Below, piece by piece: positions 55,598-64,000 of a stretch of 64,000 bases of DNA (within the stretch, counting starts at the first letter, position 1; each line of letters begins with the position of its first letter). Where the stretch lies: contig JAZHRO010000002.1 in NCBI GenBank assembly GCA_037157565.1, forward strand, positions 31,144,501 to 31,208,500, written 5' to 3'. The stretch comes from Thalassia testudinum. Taxonomy: Eukaryota > Streptophyta > Magnoliopsida > Alismatales > Hydrocharitaceae. The translations under genes were made by a program, and so were the position numbers. Below the pieces are notes generated by a model. It was not told the origin of the DNA. It saw only the letters and a program-made list of their open reading frames with translations, and did no database searches.

Positions 55598-56523
55598 TGA
55601 TGAGAACCTCATCATGAGCCATAACTAGCTCATTTTGACCCAATACAAAGGATAAAAGCTCCTACATAACTCAAGGAAAGGCTTAACTCAGAGAATTCTG
55701 AGTTTAAGGAGAAAACAAGTCATAAGGGGTAAAAATGTAATTTTACCAATATAATCTGCATACAGGGTAATTCAGGGTCCAAACATAGGTCAAAGAAACT
55801 TAATAAGAATAAAAGTGGGATGAGATGATCTAGCAAGGGCTACAGCAATTCCAAGGAACTAAATGATAATCTGTAAACCTAAAACAACCCACTTCAATTC
55901 ACGAGGTTCGAGGCAAAGTAAAAATAGAATAAACCCTCTAAAATTCATAGAAAAATAATCTCTAGGGTTTAGAACCTTCAATTTGGCCTTCAGAACCCAT
56001 GTTGACCTACATTGAGAACCATGCCCAATTAATAACTTAATCTGGGTTTTCGCATAAATTGACCGGTCAAACAAGGTTTAATATAGAAATAAAATTCACC
56101 ATAAGATTCCTTAGCTCCTAATTAATCATGTATAAAAACTTGAGCCTAAGAAGAAACCTCCTTGACCGACTTTACACTTTGGTCCTCATATATTTACTTT
56201 TTGGCCCTCAACTTTTGAACCGTCGCATTTTGGCCCCTAACTCTCCTTCGTTCTTTGCATTCAGGTCCCCCCTGCAAAACCGGCCAGCACCATGCTCCGG
56301 CGACCTTGCGCGGAGCATGGCGCCGCGCAGGGTGAGGGGGAAAGCCTGGCAAGTAAACCAGGGGTGCCCTGCGTTGTCAGCCGTCGCAGGGACACCCCCC
56401 TGGTCGCTGTAGCCCACTATACCGGCCGTGCGAACGCACGGACGGTATGGGCTTTCGTCTCCAGCCATCCTCCGGCGAGGGAGACACGTCGTCTCCCTCC
56501 GCCTCCCTCCCTGTTTTGATCCC

Positions 56524-56530
56524 TATAAAT
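56524..56530 (+). promoter_or_regulatory. TATA box, G LTR
   Basis: TATAAAT in a GC-rich context (CCCTATAAATACCCC); transcription would start about 30 bases downstream. Confidence 0.7.
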
Positions 56531-57314
56531 ACCCCCCGTTGCTCCACAGGCCGGAGCAGCTCGGATCTGACGGAGAAAATCCCCAACTTTCCTCTCTTCT
56601 CTCTCCGGCAGACGCTCACCAGCTCCGGCGGTTCCTCCCCTGAGCATCTTCTTCTCCGGCGACAGTCGATACGACTGTCGCCCTACTGCTCCCCCTTCGT
56701 CCCTGCAAGTAAGTTAGAACTATTTCCCTTCTTCTCCTCTTTCTTTCCCCGGTTCCAATTTGTTCAATTAAGCCCTCGACCGACCCTGACCATCGTCACC
56801 CCCTTCGACTCCGGCCACCCTCCGGCGAGATGTTCCCATCGCTCCACAGCCTCACACACCTCACCGACCCTCACCGAACCTCCGCCTCATCACGCTGAGC
56901 ACCCCCCACCCCTCCACTGCCACTCTACACCTCCGTAACGCTCCCCCGAACAAACCCATTCCTCCGGTTGCAGTCCAACCTAGGGCTGCCGCCAGACACC
57001 ACCTTGCGGCCTGCCGCGCAGCTCCTCACCTTCGCCGTGCCACGGCGAAGGTTCCCCAGTGGTTTGATCAGGCCGAGAGGCCATATTCGTGTCCGACAGG
57101 TTTTGAGGTTCGACCGCCATTAACGCACATTGAAGCAGCTTCTCCCGCGCTCCAGGCTTGAGGACTCCAGGTCTCCAGCTGCTGCGGAGTACGGGGAGTC
57201 TTGCGAAGGCAGCCAGCCAGCAACCTACGCAAATCGAAGCCGCAGCTGCAGAAGCCAGGCCGCGGTCTCCCTGCAGGCGCACGCGAGGAAAGGTCTGCGT
57301 TTAGTCCCACATCG

Positions 57315-57639
57315 GTAAGCCTCACACCCTTTCCACTGTTTAAATTGATTTTGTGCACTAGCCTTACTGCCTCAGCACACGGGGTGAGGTCCCCTTTCAC
57401 CCGCCCGGTTACCCGGTCTCGTCCGCGCTCACGCCCCGCGGACCTGACCCGACCCGACTTAGACTGACCTGCACTCCTCGCCCACCACGCACGCCGGTGG
57501 GCCTGGACCCGGGCGTGACCCGAACCCGATTACCCGGCAGCTCTGGGAGAGCTTTCCCAAGAGTGGTTTCAGAGAGAGAGAGAGACGCGGGGGGGGGAGA
57601 GGGTAGAGTAGGTTTTGTTCTCTGACGTAAGCTCTGAAG
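57315..57639 (+). other. Putative intron in the G LTR
   Basis: The 325 bases begin GTAAGC and end CTGAAG. The homologous LTR1 joins the flanks exactly (..CACATCG at 560 to TGTGCAGG at 561). The solo LTR on the minus strand keeps the segment with an even better 5' splice site (GTAAGT). The downstream exon is rich in GAAGAA, a known splicing-enhancer type. Confidence 0.7.
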
Positions 57640-58213
57640 TGTGCAGGCACAGGTGAAGAAGAAGAACCGCGGAAGAAGAAGGAAGCTGACTGTAGCAACA
57701 GGCAGTTTAAGTCGTCTGATTTGGAAATCAGACGACGTCCTGAAGGGAAAAGAAGAAAGACGGAGGAAGATCTGAAGAACAACAGAAGAAGGCGAGGCAG
57801 AGGAGAACACAAAAGAACAAGGGAAGAACTGAAAGAAGAAAAACAAAGAAGAAAGAAGAAGATCTGAAGAAAGACAGAAGAAAAAGGAGGAGCAGGAACA
57901 GCTGGAAGAAGAAGAAGAGCATCACCATTGCAGAAGAAAGACATCACCTCTGCAGACAAAGAAGAAGAAGATCTGAGACGAGGAGAAAACAAAGAGAAAA
58001 GAAGACAACAAATTCTTTCCCTCTCTCTTTCTTTATTTTTGTAAAAGAAACATGTATATCTCTAGAATACAACTTGCTCCCTGAGTTCGACCTCGGGAAC
58101 TCTTTTATTTTCCGAGTAAAAAATTATATTTGAAATGTTGGCAATAACTGGCTATACTACAACGCTATAACAATAAAACCCGGTTATCTCTCGAAGCCAA
58201 CGTTTCAATTATT

Positions 58214-58231
58214 TGGCGCCGCTGCCGGGGA
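58214..58231 (+). promoter_or_regulatory. Primer binding site (tRNA-Asp) of G
   Basis: TGGCGCCGCTGCCGGGGA, 17 of 18 bases complementary to the tRNA-Asp 3' end, 6 bases after the LTR. Confidence 0.9.
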
Positions 58232-59142
58232 GCAACGGCTATTCTAGAGGTAAACATTCCTGTTTCTTTTTTTTAATTTCTGATAATCTCCTCTCTTTTG
58301 TGCAGCTACAGGAACTCAAGAAGACAAGCAACCACACGACAACCACTCCGAAGACAGGTAAATTTTTCCTCTCGCTATTAACCCCTAAACTCTAAAGAGG
58401 AAGAAAAGAAAAGAACAAGCAATATAGGGCTAACCTGTCTTCCATACTTAGTAACCATAAAGAGTTGCATGTTTTCAACTCATCACTCCTGCACACTATT
58501 AAGGGTATTTAAGGGCTAACACATTCTTGCTTGAGCCCTAATTGCCCAACAAAGAGTTAAATGGACCAAGTAGAGCCAACATAAGGTCAAACATTAGGAT
58601 TTCAGTAGAGACACACCCCTTAATCAAGAATTGAGGAAATCCAAAAGAGGTGTGCCCAAGCCATTGATTGAAAATAATTAACAAGAAAAATCCTAAACAA
58701 TTGGCTCTCTCTAAACACTTGAACCCTAAAAGACAAGACCTGAAAGCTCTCAAAGAAAACAAGAGGTAAAGTTGACCCCTTGGGTCAACCAACCTTAAAT
58801 TAGGTCACTCTTTGCACTTAAAAAGACTAAAGTTCAAGTGAAACCTTAAGCACCCTGATCTTAAAATTAGTAGACTTAAGAGGTCAAGATCCCCATTCTG
58901 GTCTACCTGGAACCGCAGTGACAAGAGAGGTCGGGTGGGGGAAACCCTGTAACCCGTGGGGACGCTCTACCGTGTAGGGGTCTTCGCGGGACTCTCCCTC
59001 TCTGGCTGCCCAGGTAATTCTCAGGTGGACGATCTTTCTGATCAAGGGGTCCATCTGCCTCGCACCTCTATAGTCACCCAACACATTTTTGGGTGTCTTG
59101 ATTGGGTCCAGCACCTTCTAAACTTACCTCTTCCAACAGTGC
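58232..59142 (+). mobile_element. Leader of element G
   Basis: Noncoding leader of 0.9 kb. It lacks the GTCAAACGACC block of the other families, but a G-rich segment (58910-59010) lies at a comparable distance from gag. No ORF of note. Confidence 0.75.
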
Positions 59143-62100
59143 ATGTACGGAAGGAGGTCCTTAAGACCACCCTTAAGACCTCCTTTAGAAATTCACTCTC
59201 GTCAAGGCCAAGCCTCGACGCCCGTGTTTGTGCAGCAACACCCTCACATTATTCTCTCTTCTGATTCAGAACCAAGTTCTTCTTCCCCCATCATGGCTCA
59301 GCCAGTTGAGGAAGAAAATAATCTGGAACACCAGCTCCAGCGACTCAATGACCTCTTCCAAAACTTCGTGCACCCACCACAGCGTCCTATGATGCGGGAC
59401 CACTACAATCCTGCTGCGGTGGCCATTGAGCCTCGAGTCAGAATCCCGACTGGAGGACCTGATTCCGAATTAAAGCCCAACATGATTCATGCTATACCTA
59501 AATTCCATGGGCTTAATTCTGAAGATCCCTTCCAGCACATCAAACAGCTAAAGCATCTGGCCCACACTTTTGGATCAGATGCGCAAAATCGGGATATTCT
59601 TCTCATGAAGATGTTCTCCTTTTCTCTTATGGACAAGGCCGCCCATTGGTATCAAACTCAGACCCGGCCGATCAACACTTGGGAAGAACTTCAATCCGAA
59701 TTTTTGAAAAAGTTTTTTCCCGTTGGTCGGACCAACGCCTTGCGCCATCAGATTACACACTTCACTCAACAATCAGGAGAACCTCTCCATGAGGCATGGG
59801 ATCGCTTTCAGGATCTCATGAGAAAGTGCCCCCATCACGGAGTTCCTAAATGGGAACAAGTCCAATCTTTTTACCAGGGACTCCGTGAGGACATCCGCCT
59901 TTTCGTCAATGCAACTTGCGGAGGAAACATCATGGGTCAACATGAAGACACCGTATGGGAAATTCTCGAAAATATGTGCGAGAACTCCATCAACAATGAC
60001 TCCATGGGATTATTCGACAGGACGAATACCCGCGCAGCGACGAATCTTAAGGGAGCACATGAGACGCAGGGCCTGTCTGCATCAGTCGACCTGGAATTAA
60101 TGGCCAGTCGATTGGACAAGGTCTCAATCATTGAAAAGAAGGTGGATGAGCTGACTCAGCACTTGCAGCAAGCCACCTCCGCGCGTAACTCCTTTGCACA
60201 ACCTCCCTCCACACAGGAAACTGTGCAAAACATCCTCCACCGACCTTCCCCTGGGATGGATCCATATCCATCCCCATCCGATCCTTTCTACACCAGCCGG
60301 GGGAACTCCATTCCCCCTTTCCCTGACTCTCAGGAGGTTCCTCAGACCTGCGAGGACCTCAACGCCATCCAGAACAACCCATTCTCCAACACTTACAACC
60401 CTGGATGGCGAAACCATCCCAATTTTCAGTGGGCAGGAAATTCCCAAACTCAAAGACCACCTTTTCAGTCCCGCCCACAGCCCCCTCGTCATTACCAGCC
60501 GCCTCAGCCTCGGCCCAACCCTACTTATCCATCAGGGCCAAATCAGGATCAAATGTCCCTAATCCTTCAGACTCTGGCTGACATTCAAAAAACGAATGCG
60601 GCTATTCAAAAACAGCACAAGGACGAGCTTACTGAAGTTAAAACTCAACTGGCCCAGTTGGCAAATTCTCGCCAGCCAGGCACACTCCCTTCCCAACCTC
60701 TTCCTAACCCAAATAACGTGCCAACCCAGAAGCGCGTTATGAATCCAAATTTAGGCCACGCTCAATGGATTTATCAGGCCCCTACTGCTCCATCTCCAGA
60801 CGAGATGGAAGCCTCAACTTCTTATGCGGGATTTCAGCAGCAGCCACCCCTCTTACCAAACCCAAACCAGAATCAGGCCGGATTAAATTCTGTAACAACA
60901 CGTAGTGGTAAAACAACTGAAGACCCGCATTATCCAAACCACTCCAAGCCTGATAACCATGACCCTAGGATAGTTATCCAACATACCGCTGTTCCGGATC
61001 CACAACCTGGACCTATCCTAGAAGAACCAACCAAGATCCCGTTTCCCGAGGCCTTGACCAAGGGAAAGAAGACCACCAAACCCGTGGCCCCTGAGGAGGA
61101 CCTGGTCAAGCTCTTTGAGCAGGTCCACATAAACATCCCCTTGATGGATGCAATCCGCCACGTACCAGCTTACGCACGATTTCTAAAGAATATATGTACA
61201 CCCCAGCGTAAGCCGCGAACCAAGGGAGGGAGCCCAATTGTTATGTCAGAGCAAGCCAGCTCTGTAATCCTTAGTAGTCTCCCACCCAAGGCAAAAGATC
61301 CTGGGACTCCCCTGATTTCCTGTAAGATAGGTGGTACCCAATTTGATAGAGCATTGTTAGACTTGGGTGCATCCATAAACCTGATACCCACATCCTTACT
61401 TGACCATCTAGAAGAATCTGAGCTAAAACCAACCGAGGTGACATTACAATTAGCAGATCGATCTATAAAGTCACCAAAAGGGATTCTCGAGGATGTTATT
61501 GTAAGAGTGCGGGATTTCTATTTTCCAGTGGACTTTATAGTCTTAGATATGGATGCACCTGAGAACCCTAGGGATACACCAATCATTCTAGGGAGACCTT
61601 TCTTGGCTACTGCTAGAGCCAACATCAGCTGTGAGGAGGGCCAAATAGAGCTTAAGTTTGGAGATCAAACACTGAAAATTGATATATTTAAGGCCCAACA
61701 AGGAATTAATTGCGGCGTCATCGAACAAATTTGTGACATCAAGACTTTGGTTGATGAATCACACCTCCAGAATGACTCGAGTATGCCTCATCAACCACAG
61801 AAGGATCTTGACTCGCAAACAGAGGAGTCGAATCCAGATGTGAACAACCCAGTAACTCCCACCCTTGAACCTCACATCTATACTGAACCACCCGCTGCTG
61901 CTGAAAACCCCATCCTCGAACTGAAATACGTCTTTTTGGGTTCTAATCAGACCCTTCCTGTGATTATCAATTCCAACCTCAGTCCTGAACAGGAATCCCG
62001 TCTGATTGTTGTCCTCCAGCAACATCGCAGAGCCATCGGATGGACTCTCGATGATTTGACTGGAATAAGTCCCTCTTATTGTACTCATCATATCTATTCA

Positions 62101-64000
62101 GAAGAGGGCACACGACCTTCTCGTGAAATGCAGAGACGCTTAAACCCCAATCTGCAGGAGGTCGTGAAAAAGGAGATCATCAAGTGGTTAGATGCCGGGA
62201 TCATCTACCCGATCTCCGATAGTCGTTGGGTGAGCCCAATTCAGGTCGTGCCCAAGAAGGCAGGACTCACCACTATAACGACTGAGACCGGAGAAATCAT
62301 TCCTACCCGATTAGCCAACTCGTGGAGAGTCTGTATAGATTACCGCCGACTAAATTCCTCCACAAAGAAGGATCATTTCCCACTACCCTTCATTGATCAA
62401 ATTCTCGAAAAACTTGCGGGAAATAGGTTCTTCTGCTTTCTTGACGGGTACTCCGGTTATAACCAGGTGGCAATCCATCCTGAGGACCAAGAAAAGACCA
62501 CGTTCACCTGCCCCTTCGAAACATACGCTTTCCGAAGGATGCCTTTCGGTCTTTGCAATGCACCCGCTACTTTTCAGCGATGCATGCTTGCCGTATTCTC
62601 AGATATGGTAGGTGATTATCTGGAAGTCTTCATGGATGACTTTTCAGTTTTCGGAGCATCATTCGACGATTGCCTCCAACACTTGGTCCAGATACTCAGG
62701 CGGTGCATCGATGTGAATTTGGTTCTTTCCTGGGAAAAGAGCCATTTCATGGTGCCTGAGGGAATTGTCCTGGGACACTCGATTTCGGAGAAAGGTATCC
62801 AAGTGGATCGAGCTAAGGTTAATCTGATTTCTCACCTTCCTATGCCTAGCTCGATCAGGGACATCCGTTCCTTTTTAGGGCATGTCGGTTTTTATCGACG
62901 ATTTATCCCGGATTTTTCAAAAATCGCGCGCCCCCTGACCACTCTTCTCTCCAAGGATGTTCCTTTTGAAATTTCCAAGGAATGCACTCAAGCATTTGAA
63001 ATCCTGCGTAACGGAGTCACCCAAGCCCCGATCCTACAGTCCCCTGATTGGTCTCAACCCTTTGAGATCATGTGCGATGCATCCGACTTCGCTGTAGGAG
63101 CGGTTTTGGGGCAGAAAATTGACAGGAAACCTATAGCCATTTACTACGCCAGCAAAACACTCGATGAGGCTCAGCGTAACTATACGGTTACTGAGAAAGA
63201 GCTGCTAGCTGTAGTATTTGCCCTAGAAAAGTTCAGATCGTACCTTCTGGGTTCCCGTGTCATCATATACTCGGATCACACAGCTGTGAGGCATCTTCTT
63301 GCAAAGAAGGACGCAAAACCTCGATTAATCCGATGGATCTTGCTGTTGCAAGAATTTGACCTTGAGATTCGCGACAAAGAGGGAAAGCAAAATGTGGTAG
63401 CTGATCACTTGTCCCGTCTTCCTTCTGAAATAATTGACCCTTCCGGACCCATCACTGAGCATTTTCCCGATGAGCACCTGCTGACTATTGGTACTAGCCT
63501 TCCATGGTTTGCTAATGTAGTAAATTACTTGGCATCTCATCAGATCCCCTCCGATTGGCCGAAGGCCAAGAAAGACAAATTACGCTCCAATGCCAAGTAT
63601 TACATTTGGGAAGACCCGTACCTCTTCCGCATAGGTGCCGATCAGATCATCCGGAGATGTGTCCCGGAGGGGGAATTCAACAATATCCTCTCTTTCTGCC
63701 ATGACCAGGCATGCGGTGGCCATTTCGCCGGGCATAAAACCGCATCAAAAGTCCTCCAGTGCGGCTTTTACTGGCCCACACTGTTCAAAGACGCATACAA
63801 TCACTGCAAGCCATGCAGTCGTTGCCAGACTTTGGGCAACATGAGCCATCGCGACATGATGCCTATGCAACCGATTCTAGTATGCGAAATCTTTGATGTT
63901 TGGGGGATTGATTTTATGGGCCCCTTTCCTGTTTCGGATGGTTTCGAATACATTCTGTTGGCTGTGGACTACGTGTCCAAATGGATCGAAGCCATACCGA
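59143..64000 (+). CDS. gag-pol: Gag-Pol polyprotein of element G, open to window end
   Basis: A single uninterrupted frame of at least 1,619 codons. The start at 59143 (M-Y-G-R-R-S-L-R-P-P-L) is chosen because relatives share the motif; the Met at 59293 (M-A-Q-P-V-E-E) is an in-frame alternative. Domains by residue: gag capsid about 110-290 (F-H-G-L-N-S-E-D-P-F, A-A-H-W-Y, F-L-K-K-F-F-P-V-G), Gln/Pro-rich tail to about 600, protease with Asp740 in A-L-L-D-L-G-A-S, RT from about 1000 with F-M-D-D at 1163-1166, RNase H with D-A-S-D from 1312 and later T-E-K-E-L-L-A and Y-S-D-H, integrase zinc region (H-F-A-G-H..C-K-P-C-S-R-C) and first core Asp at 1590. No CCHC zinc knuckle is seen in gag. The rest of integrase lies beyond the window. 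The protein makes particles, copies the RNA and integrates the DNA. Confidence 0.93.
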   Translation, partial: MYGRRSLRPPLRPPLEIHSRQGQASTPVFVQQHPHIILSSDSEPSSSSPIMAQPVEEENNLEHQLQRLNDLFQNFVHPPQRPMMRDHYNPAAVAIEPRVRIPTGGPDSELKPNMIHAIPKFHGLNSEDPFQHIKQLKHLAHTFGSDAQNRDILLMKMFSFSLMDKAAHWYQTQTRPINTWEELQSEFLKKFFPVGRTNALRHQITHFTQQSGEPLHEAWDRFQDLMRKCPHHGVPKWEQVQSFYQGLREDIRLFVNATCGGNIMGQHEDTVWEILENMCENSINNDSMGLFDRTNTRAATNLKGAHETQGLSASVDLELMASRLDKVSIIEKKVDELTQHLQQATSARNSFAQPPSTQETVQNILHRPSPGMDPYPSPSDPFYTSRGNSIPPFPDSQEVPQTCEDLNAIQNNPFSNTYNPGWRNHPNFQWAGNSQTQRPPFQSRPQPPRHYQPPQPRPNPTYPSGPNQDQMSLILQTLADIQKTNAAIQKQHKDELTEVKTQLAQLANSRQPGTLPSQPLPNPNNVPTQKRVMNPNLGHAQWIYQAPTAPSPDEMEASTSYAGFQQQPPLLPNPNQNQAGLNSVTTRSGKTTEDPHYPNHSKPDNHDPRIVIQHTAVPDPQPGPILEEPTKIPFPEALTKGKKTTKPVAPEEDLVKLFEQVHINIPLMDAIRHVPAYARFLKNICTPQRKPRTKGGSPIVMSEQASSVILSSLPPKAKDPGTPLISCKIGGTQFDRALLDLGASINLIPTSLLDHLEESELKPTEVTLQLADRSIKSPKGILEDVIVRVRDFYFPVDFIVLDMDAPENPRDTPIILGRPFLATARANISCEEGQIELKFGDQTLKIDIFKAQQGINCGVIEQICDIKTLVDESHLQNDSSMPHQPQKDLDSQTEESNPDVNNPVTPTLEPHIYTEPPAAAENPILELKYVFLGSNQTLPVIINSNLSPEQESRLIVVLQQHRRAIGWTLDDLTGISPSYCTHHIYSEEGTRPSREMQRRLNPNLQEVVKKEIIKWLDAGIIYPISDSRWVSPIQVVPKKAGLTTITTETGEIIPTRLANSWRVCIDYRRLNSSTKKDHFPLPFIDQILEKLAGNRFFCFLDGYSGYNQVAIHPEDQEKTTFTCPFETYAFRRMPFGLCNAPATFQRCMLAVFSDMVGDYLEVFMDDFSVFGASFDDCLQHLVQILRRCIDVNLVLSWEKSHFMVPEGIVLGHSISEKGIQVDRAKVNLISHLPMPSSIRDIRSFLGHVGFYRRFIPDFSKIARPLTTLLSKDVPFEISKECTQAFEILRNGVTQAPILQSPDWSQPFEIMCDASDFAVGAVLGQKIDRKPIAIYYASKTLDEAQRNYTVTEKELLAVVFALEKFRSYLLGSRVIIYSDHTAVRHLLAKKDAKPRLIRWILLLQEFDLEIRDKEGKQNVVADHLSRLPSEIIDPSGPITEHFPDEHLLTIGTSLPWFANVVNYLASHQIPSDWPKAKKDKLRSNAKYYIWEDPYLFRIGADQIIRRCVPEGEFNNILSFCHDQACGGHFAGHKTASKVLQCGFYWPTLFKDAYNHCKPCSRCQTLGNMSHRDMMPMQPILVCEIFDVWGIDFMGPFPVSDGFEYILLAVDYVSKWIEAIP

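Larger units (their letters stand above)
55598..58207 (+). mobile_element. 5' LTR of element G
   Basis: A complete 2,610-bp LTR that starts with the palindrome TGATGAG-AAC-CTCATCA and ends ..AACGTTTCA. TATA box at 56524-56530. An intron-like segment lies in the transcribed part (57315-57639), followed by a GAAGAA-rich tract (57650-58000) with a hairpin at 57711-57736. The U5 motif is near 58074-58105. Positions 56759-58207 match LTR1 at the left end of the window apart from the intron. It is linked to a PBS and an intact gag-pol frame, so this LTR probably drives an active or recently active element. Confidence 0.92.

Overview
This window is plant nuclear DNA made almost entirely of nested LTR retrotransposons of the Ty3/gypsy superfamily, Athila-like branch. 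The evidence is a gag-PR-RT-RNaseH-IN order, a D-L-G-A/T-S protease motif, an F-M-D-D reverse transcriptase motif, long LTRs (about 1.4-2.8 kb) and primer sites matching the 3' end of plant tRNA-Asp. I see no host gene, rRNA, real tRNA or CRISPR. The nesting suggests gene-poor heterochromatin of a large-genome seed plant; the species cannot be named from the sequence.

Layout, left to right. Positions 1-1885: two partial LTRs of one broad family (G), the first lacking an intron-like segment. Positions 1886-11299: element A (+), 5'-truncated and without RT/IN, carrying a 256-codon acidic ORF, interrupted by a solo G LTR (5147-7928, duplication CCTAG), with its 3' LTR at 9108-11299. Positions 11300-16351: element D2 (-), gag remnant plus 5' LTR. 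Positions 16352-17912: element F (-), PBS and 5' LTR. Positions 17913-20586: post-pol noncoding region of another element (H0), split by a solo E LTR (18125-20153, duplication CTTAT). Positions 20587-23915: a G-like LTR fragment, a structured noncoding segment with three tandem hairpins, and an E-related LTR fragment.

Positions 23916-54285 hold element C (+). Its 5' LTR is cut in three by two later insertions: E2 (+, 24209-33791, duplication ATCAA, two 2.2-kb LTRs, gag/PR remnant only) and D (-, 33961-45589, two 1.66-kb LTRs, near-complete but stop-ridden gag-pol). C's body (46792-52588) has decayed gag and a protease whose catalytic Asp is Asn. Positions 54286-55597: an F LTR end inside an E LTR fragment. 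Positions 55598-64000: the 5' part of element G (+), with a complete 5' LTR, PBS and an open gag-pol frame running off the window, the only apparently functional coding region.

How the parts relate: D, D2 and G carry gag-pol modules, while A, C and E2 look non-autonomous. Divergent families share noncoding structures: a leader block about 325-355 nt before gag, a gag start motif (M-x-G-R-R-S-L), a post-pol hairpin and duplicated motif, a hairpin beside the polypurine tract, a palindrome at the LTR 5' end, and a promoter-proximal foldback. Several of these change by compensating base substitutions, which suggests they are selected cis elements that let defective copies use proteins from autonomous relatives. 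That reading is inference; the structures themselves are visible in the sequence.
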